Below, piece after piece: positions 61,801 through 64,000 of a DNA stretch of 64,000 nt. Position 1 is the stretch's first letter, and each line of letters starts with the position of its first letter. A program made the translations under genes and the position numbers. The notes beneath the pieces were generated by a model. It did no database searches and was not told the origin of the DNA. It saw only the letters and a list, made by a program, of their open reading frames with translations. The stretch covers positions 1,240,001-1,304,000 of the forward strand of contig JAJQJQ010000059.1 of the NCBI GenBank assembly GCA_028622995.1. Reading direction: 5' to 3'. The stretch is from Panagrolaimus kolymaensis. Taxonomy: Eukaryota; Nematoda; Chromadorea; Rhabditida; Panagrolaimidae.

Positions 61801-64000
61801 ATCCAAGTTTTGGATTTGATAAAAATAAACTTTCTTTTTTTTAATTCTCTAGAAGCTGCTGGGAAAGCCGGTTGAAGAAACGATAATGCATATCGTATTA
61901 ATTATGTTTAAATAAAGCAAAATTTGAAAGATTTTCATCCAAGTTTTGGATTTGATAAAAATAAACTTTCTTTTTTTTAATTCTCTAGAAGCTGCTGGGA
62001 AAGCCGGTTGAAGAAACGATAATGCATATCGTATTAATTATGTTTAAATAAAGCAAAATTTGAAAGATTTTCATCCAAGTTTTGGATTTGATAAAAATAA
62101 ACTTTCTTTTTTTAATTCTCTAGAAGCTGCTGGGAAAGAAAATTTAAGAAACGATAATGCAAATCGTATTAATTATGTTTAAATAAAGCAAAATTTGAAA
62201 GATTTTCATCCAAGTTTTGGATTTGATAAAAATAAACTTTCTTTTTTTTAATTCTCTAGAAGCTGCTGGGAAAGCCGGTTGAAGAAACGATAATGCATAT
62301 CGTATTAATTATGTTTAAATAAAGCAAAATTTGAAAGATTTTCATCCAAGTTTTGGATTTGATAAAAATAAACTTTCTTTTTTTTAATTCTCTAGAAGCT
62401 GCTGGGAAAGCCGGTTGAAGAAACGATAATGCATATCGTATTAATTATGTTTAAATAAAGCAAAATTTGAAAGATTTTCATCCAAGTTTTGGATTTGATA
62501 AAAATAAACTTTCTTTTTTTAATTCTCTAGAAGCTGCTGGGAAAGAAAATTTAAGAAACGATAATGCAAATCGTATTAATTATGTTTAAATAAAGCAAAA
62601 TTTGAAAGATTTTCATCCAAGTTTTGGATTTGATAAAAATAAACTTTCTTTTTTTTAATTCTCTAGAAGCTGCTGGGAAAGCCGGTTGAAGAAACGATAA
62701 TGCATATCGTATTAATTATGTTTAAATAAAGCAAAATTTGAAAGATTTTCATCCAAGTTTTGGATTTGATAAAAATAAACTTTCTTTTTTTTAATTCTCT
62801 AGAAGCTGCTGGGAAAGCCGGTTGAAGAAACGATAATGCATATCGTATTAATTATGTTTAAATAAAGCAAAATTTGAAAGATTTTCATCCAAGTTTTGGA
62901 TTTGATAAAAATAAACTTTCTTTTTTTTAATTCTCTAGAAGCTGCTGGGAAAGCCGGTTGAAGAAACGATAATGCATATCGTATTAATTATGTTTAAATA
63001 AAGCAAAATTTGAAAGATTTTCATCCAAGTTTTGGATTTGATAAAAATAAACTTTCTTTTTTTAATTCTCTAGAAGCTGCTGGGAAAGAAAATTTAAGAA
63101 ACGATAATGCAAATCGTATTAATTATGTTTAAATAAAGCAAAATTTGAAAGATTTTCATCCAAGTTTTGGATTTGATAAAAATAAACTTTCTTTTTTTTA
63201 ATTCTCTAGAAGCTGCTGGGAAAGCCGGTTGAAGAAACGATAATGCATATCGTATTAATTATGTTTAAATAAAGCAAAATTTGAAAGATTTTCATCCAAG
63301 TTTTGGATTTGATAAAAATAAACTTTCTTTTTTTTAATTCTCTAGAAGCTGCTGGGAAAGCCGGTTGAAGAAACGATAATGCATATCGTATTAATTATGT
63401 TTAAATAAAGCAAAATTTGAAAGATTTTCATCCAAGTTTTGGATTTGATAAAAATAAACTTTCTTTTTTTAATTCTCTAGAAGCTGCTGGGAAAGAAAAT
63501 TTAAGAAACGATAATGCAAATCGTATTAATTATGTTTAAATAAAGCAAAATTTGAAAGATTTTCATCCAAGTTTTGGATTTGATAAAAATAAACTTTCTT
63601 TTTTTTAATTCTCTAGAAGCTGCTGGGAAAGCCGGTTGAAGTAACGATAATGCATATCGTATTAATTATGTTTAAATAAAGCAAAATTTGAAAGATTTTC
63701 ATCCAAGTTTTGGATTTGATAAAAATAAACTTTCTTTTTTTTAATTCTCTAGAAGCTGCTGGGAAAGCCGGTTGAAGAAACGATAATGCATATCGTATTA
63801 ATTATGTTTAAATAAAGCAAAATTTGAAAGATTTTCATCCAAGTTTTGGATTTGATAAAAATAAACTTTCTTTTTTTTAATTCTCTAGAAGCTGCTGGGA
63901 AAGCCGGTTGAAGAAACGATAATGCATATCGTATTAATTATGTTTAAATAAAGCAAAATTTGAAAGATTTTCATCCAAGTTTTGGATTTGATAAAAATAA
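46868..64000 (+). repeat. 136-bp satellite array, about 126 head-to-tail monomers, open at right edge
   Basis: From 46868 to the end of the window a 136-bp unit repeats without interruption (spacing measured at 58190, 58326 and 58462). Typical order: AAATAAACTTTC, a run of 7-8 T, AATTCTCTAGAAGCTGCTGG, GAAAGCCGGTTGAAGAAACG, ATAATGCATATCG, TATTAATTATGTTTAAATAA, AGCAAAATTTGAAAG, ATTTTCATCCAAGTTTTGGA, TTTGATA. Variable sites recur in linked combinations: GCTGCTGGG, GCTTCAGGG, GCTCCTGGG or GCTACTGGG; CCGGTTG, AAAATTTAAG or AAAATTGAAG; GCATATCG, GCAAATCG or GAAAATCG; TTTGAT or TTTTAT. All monomers point the same way. The unit is not a multiple of 3 and carries stops, so it is not coding. It is probably heterochromatic or chromosome-end DNA. 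Confidence 0.97.
60060..63600 (+). repeat. Higher-order repeat block within the satellite
   Basis: A monomer type with a 7-T run, AAAATTTAAG and GCAAATCG recurs near 60066, 60606, 61016, 61696, 62104, 62513, 63056 and 63467, separated by 2, 3 or 4 monomers of the CCGGTTG/GCATATCG type. The intervals are therefore 4, 3, 5, 3, 3, 4 and 3 monomers (about 408-680 bp). This is a higher-order organisation of the kind produced by unequal exchange of multi-monomer blocks. Confidence 0.85.

Noticed and set aside
46868..64000. CRISPR array
   Set aside because: Monomers are contiguous 136-bp repeats with no unique spacers, in a eukaryotic genome.

Overview
The window reads as nuclear DNA of a nematode. 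It is strongly AT-rich, and its genes are split by many small introns with GTAAGT-type donors and T-rich AG acceptors. It carries a TMC mechanotransduction-channel gene, an eIF2A gene, a nematode-type chemoreceptor exon and a cluster of MATH-BTB genes. A free-living clade IV worm (Panagrolaimus-like) would fit, but that placement is inference. Exon maps were built by hand from splice motifs and checked by reading phase across every junction.

Layout. 1-8285 (-): transmembrane channel-like (TMC) gene, C-terminal end beyond the left edge. 8286-11565: no gene seen. 11566-13627 (-): complete eIF2A. 14209-16998 (-): a 617-residue protein joining HAT-like repeats to an F-box-like C-terminal half. 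17217-18034: foldback element. 18322-18534: orphan chemoreceptor exon. 19024-20923 (-): PH-like-domain protein, divergent from an unknown 337-residue protein at 21659-23150 (+). 23619-39070: three MATH-BTB genes (one intact, two frameshifted) interleaved with a leucine-rich-repeat gene and many transposons. 42635-46045 (+): SRPK-like kinase with a Cys/His-rich C-terminal region. 46868-64000: about 126 head-to-tail copies of a 136-bp satellite that runs off the right edge.

The accessory part is dominated by hAT-type elements. Five share ends of the form CAG(A/T)G(C/T)TGT and have 8-bp target duplications, four of them perfect. One keeps the C-terminal dimerisation region of a hAT transposase. 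They have hit the start of a MATH-BTB gene, the last exon of the LRR gene (twice) and an intron of another MATH-BTB gene. In that intron copy an LTR retrotransposon with identical LTRs has landed inside the hAT element, and a palindromic 210-bp element has landed inside the retrotransposon. The satellite shows higher-order 3-, 4- and 5-monomer units and a more homogeneous right half.

The housekeeping genes on the left (TMC, eIF2A) look intact. From about 17 kb rightward the region looks like fast-evolving, transposon-rich chromosome-arm DNA that ends in satellite. No new defence-type or metabolic system was recognised. The most unusual items are the nested and clustered hAT insertions that alter coding sequence, the HAT/F-box protein, the kinase with an unusual C-terminal region, and the satellite.
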